From positions 868,001 to 932,000 of the forward strand of contig CAMRHE010000356.1 of NCBI GenBank assembly GCA_947044405.1: DNA of 64,000 nucleotides, written 5' to 3'. This document shows, piece after piece, positions 61,331 through 64,000 of the stretch; position 1 is the first letter of the stretch; each line of letters starts with the position of its first letter. The DNA comes from Leptodactylus fallax (taxonomy: Eukaryota; Chordata; Amphibia; Anura; Leptodactylidae). The position numbers and the translations under genes are program-made. The notes under the pieces were generated by a model. That model worked only from the letters and a program-made list of their open reading frames with translations, was not told where the DNA came from and ran no database searches.

Positions 61331-64000
61331 TAATTTTGTGGGCTCACTGTAAAGCTACAGGCATATATAACCTCATATAACCTCATCTGCCCTTTTATCT
61401 CTGTCAGTGGGACAAATGACTGATGATTGTGGAGCCCTGGAATGGAGGATACAAGTCAGCATGTCTCCGTGCATAAGTGTCATTGCAGCTACCTAATACA
61501 TGTACATAACAATAACCTGGATAGTTTGTTAAATAATCTACCAATTTTATTGTAAGGGAACATTGGCAGGTTGAGGTGCTGTACTATGAATATCTATATG
61601 AAGTATAGTGAGTGCATTGTGTCATGTACTGCTGCTACAGGGGGGTGGGGGAGGCTGGGGGCCCATCCTAGCTCAGGCTCCCACCAGGAAATTCACCTTC
61701 TCCCCTGTGGGCCAGCCTAGCCTGGTCTGACCACCACTGATGTTTAGGCAATTTTTGCTACCATAGCTGACATGAGACTATACCAGATGGGTTAGCCTTC
61801 ACTTCTTACATATATCAGTGAGCTATGGGTACCCATGTCCCTGTTGCTAGTTCACTAATTGTCCTTCTTTGGAACATTTTTGTTAAGTACTAACCGCTAT
61901 ATACATGGTACATCCCTCAAGACCTGCCATTTTATAGATGCTCTAACTTACTGTTCACATGTAGCGCAGCAAGAAAATTACAGCAACTACTTTTTCCATT
62001 ATGACCCCATGATCATAAGACCCTTTGACAGGTGTCATTGTCACCAGATAATCACTGTCGTTCACTTCACCTGTCATTGGTTTTTATGTAGTAGATGGTC
62101 AGTGTATGAGTGTGTTGCTTCTATATAGTGGTTTTACACACAACCAAAGTATTCCTTTAAAGAACACAAAACTGTAAATTTTAACCAGCTAGTGTATCTT
62201 TTCCCTCGTAAGCAGATGTGGCGTATCCTTTAGATTACTCATGACTATTCTCTGGTTGTGTGTTGCATCTAGGTGACTCACATCCTCTTTGTCCTCTCGT
62301 ACTTGGTGGCTGAATGCTATATGTGCATTGTCATTGTATTTTCTATAATCCTATGCTGCTTGGTGTCCATAGACTAGATGGATTTGCAGGTTTTTACAAA
62401 GAAGTGTCTTCTACAAGCACATAGGCTCTGGATCAATATGTAAGTTAATCATTTTTGTTGCTTTCTGTAAGGATGTATTAGCACAGACTTGTATCTAATA
62501 ACTCTTCAATGCTGCAGTTCTGTGAAGCAGATGCAATTGTTTCAGAATATTCTCTCTGTTAGCTTATTATCGCCAGTTTGTAATGAGTTTATGATAATGC
62601 TGTTTGTGATTCGGAGACATTTATCAGCTGGGAGATCATGAAAACTTGTAAAGTAAAAATGAATAATTCAGGCAATTGTTGTGTTTAATCCATCAAACCT
62701 ACAAAATAGAGGAAATAGGGTCGTATGATCATGGGGTCGTAATAGTAAAACTAGCTGCTGTAAATTGCTTGCTGCACTACATGCATAGAAACTATGCTTC
62801 AACTACTGTAGTCCCCAATAAACCTCCATTCATGAATCTGATTTGCATGCTCCACCTTTGTGAGTGACATCACTCTGGTTACAAATGAGCTCATGAATTT
62901 AAAGGTGACAAAGCATACAAAGGCGTTCAAGGAAGCGATATATATATATATATATCTATGTTCTTCTCAACTCTATATGGAATTGCATACTTTTGGCTAC
63001 TTCTTTCCTTGAAAACCTAAACATTGTGGTCTCCTTTGCGTTATCCAACACAGGAATGTCTGTCACTCCATATTTATTAAAGTGCTGTATAGTATAACGG
63101 CAAGGACCTACCTGTATAAGACATATAAGACAAAGGGAATGGCCTAATGTATACAACCCCTTTAACAATGTTCCCTGGATATGGAAGAGTTAAAATAACA
63201 TTCTAATGAACGCAACATTTTGGCTTTCCCAGTCTGTAAGACATTACAACTTTAACACTAACATATCCAGAGTGCTATAGTGGAATTAGTCAGTAACCAT
63301 GGTTTTATGTCTCAGATTGACATGCCCCACCCACTTCTCTGACATCATTCTACAAATGTGCTTTGTGCAGTCATAAGAAACATATACAAGGAGCCAAACT
63401 GGTTGTCAGCAATGTAGGTTTTTTATTACAATAATTAACTTTTTTTTTTAATTATTGTTATACTTGGTTTTGTTTGGCTTTGATTTATTGGATATATTAT
63501 AAGAGGTGTATTTGATGGATATACGTGGACTGTAAAGCTAAAATAAATGTATTAATAAACACCATGTCCTCCTGTTTCGTACATAGTCATCTAAAGAGAA
63601 GGTGTAATTGTTTAGCAAGTAGACAAAATGTGTGTCCTCTGTTTTTTTTTTTTAAATAAAATAAAAGCACATTACGGCAAAGAATGTACATCATTTTACA
63701 CTATACTGATGAATAGTCAGAGCGCATGCTGACTTCCCTACTGTAAAGCTGGATTTTCTGTGCCAAGTGGCTACCATATGGGCTGGGCTTAGCAGTGTGA
63801 CTACTAAATTACAAACACTCTTTTCACTGTGAATTGAATAGGAAAGGATGTCGGTTATTGCTTCCCTCCTGTGGTCACACTACAAGTGCACCTGCAGCAA
63901 GAAACTGGCATTAATCCCATGAAAGGCACCACATGCTCCTATTGTTCTGTAAAGCAGAATGCTAACCTTGGCGGTGCTCCCCCCCCCAGCTCCCATCACT
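61331..64000. other. Intergenic sequence, nothing recognised
   Basis: AT-rich with a short (TA)n run at 62939-62956. No exon identified. Window ends here. Confidence 0.35.

Overview
The window looks like nuclear DNA of a vertebrate, most likely an anuran amphibian. It is AT-rich, almost entirely non-coding, and crowded with Tc1/mariner, hAT-like and palindromic (snapback) mobile elements, a CR1/L2-type LINE, microsatellites and minisatellites. There is no prokaryotic-style gene organisation. The amphibian assignment is inferred from the repeat content and from one recognisable host exon; no search was run.

The only host gene I can name is EFL1 (elongation factor-like GTPase 1, also called EFTUD1). 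Its terminal coding exon lies on the + strand at 18770-18958, behind a long pyrimidine-rich acceptor, with a polyadenylation signal at 19055. No earlier EFL1 exon was found upstream, so bases 1-18769 appear to be its last intron, and 19.1-64 kb appears to be intergenic. This intron carries many foldback elements (2.8-3.5, 3.7-4.1, 5.9-6.3, 8.3-8.8, 15.1-15.6, 16.3-16.7, 17.9-18.2 and 18.3-18.7 kb). It also holds a tetranucleotide microsatellite with a 375-bp Tc1 MITE inside it (10.5-11.2 kb), an internally deleted Tc1 element (12.6-13.4 kb) and a hAT MITE (13.7 kb).

Downstream of EFL1 the main features are as follows. A nested insertion at 21263-23975 is a 1.64-kb Tc1 element with long inverted repeats, interrupted by a 1067-bp solo LTR with a 5-bp target duplication. 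A hAT-like MITE with a second palindrome inside it lies at 25.2-25.9 kb. Three copies of a MITE family with GGGTTCACAC-type ends lie at 27.0, 37.6 and 44.2 kb. A 5'-truncated LINE on the - strand (29.8-31.3 kb) has a long intact reverse-transcriptase frame. A composite repeat, made of a minisatellite plus a palindrome, occurs in opposite orientations at 2.8-3.5 and 40.4-40.9 kb. A near-perfect foldback with a 13-bp target duplication lies at 46.9-47.1 kb, and there is a C/CA-rich minisatellite at 55.6-56.1 kb.

Two short segments with good splice signals (26821-26929 and 29395-29418) are the only candidates for further transcribed exons. I see no operon, CRISPR array, rRNA or tRNA gene. The most unusual structures are the LTR-in-Tc1 nest, the foldback with a hammerhead-like core, and the Tc1 deletion derivative whose junction shows short homology.
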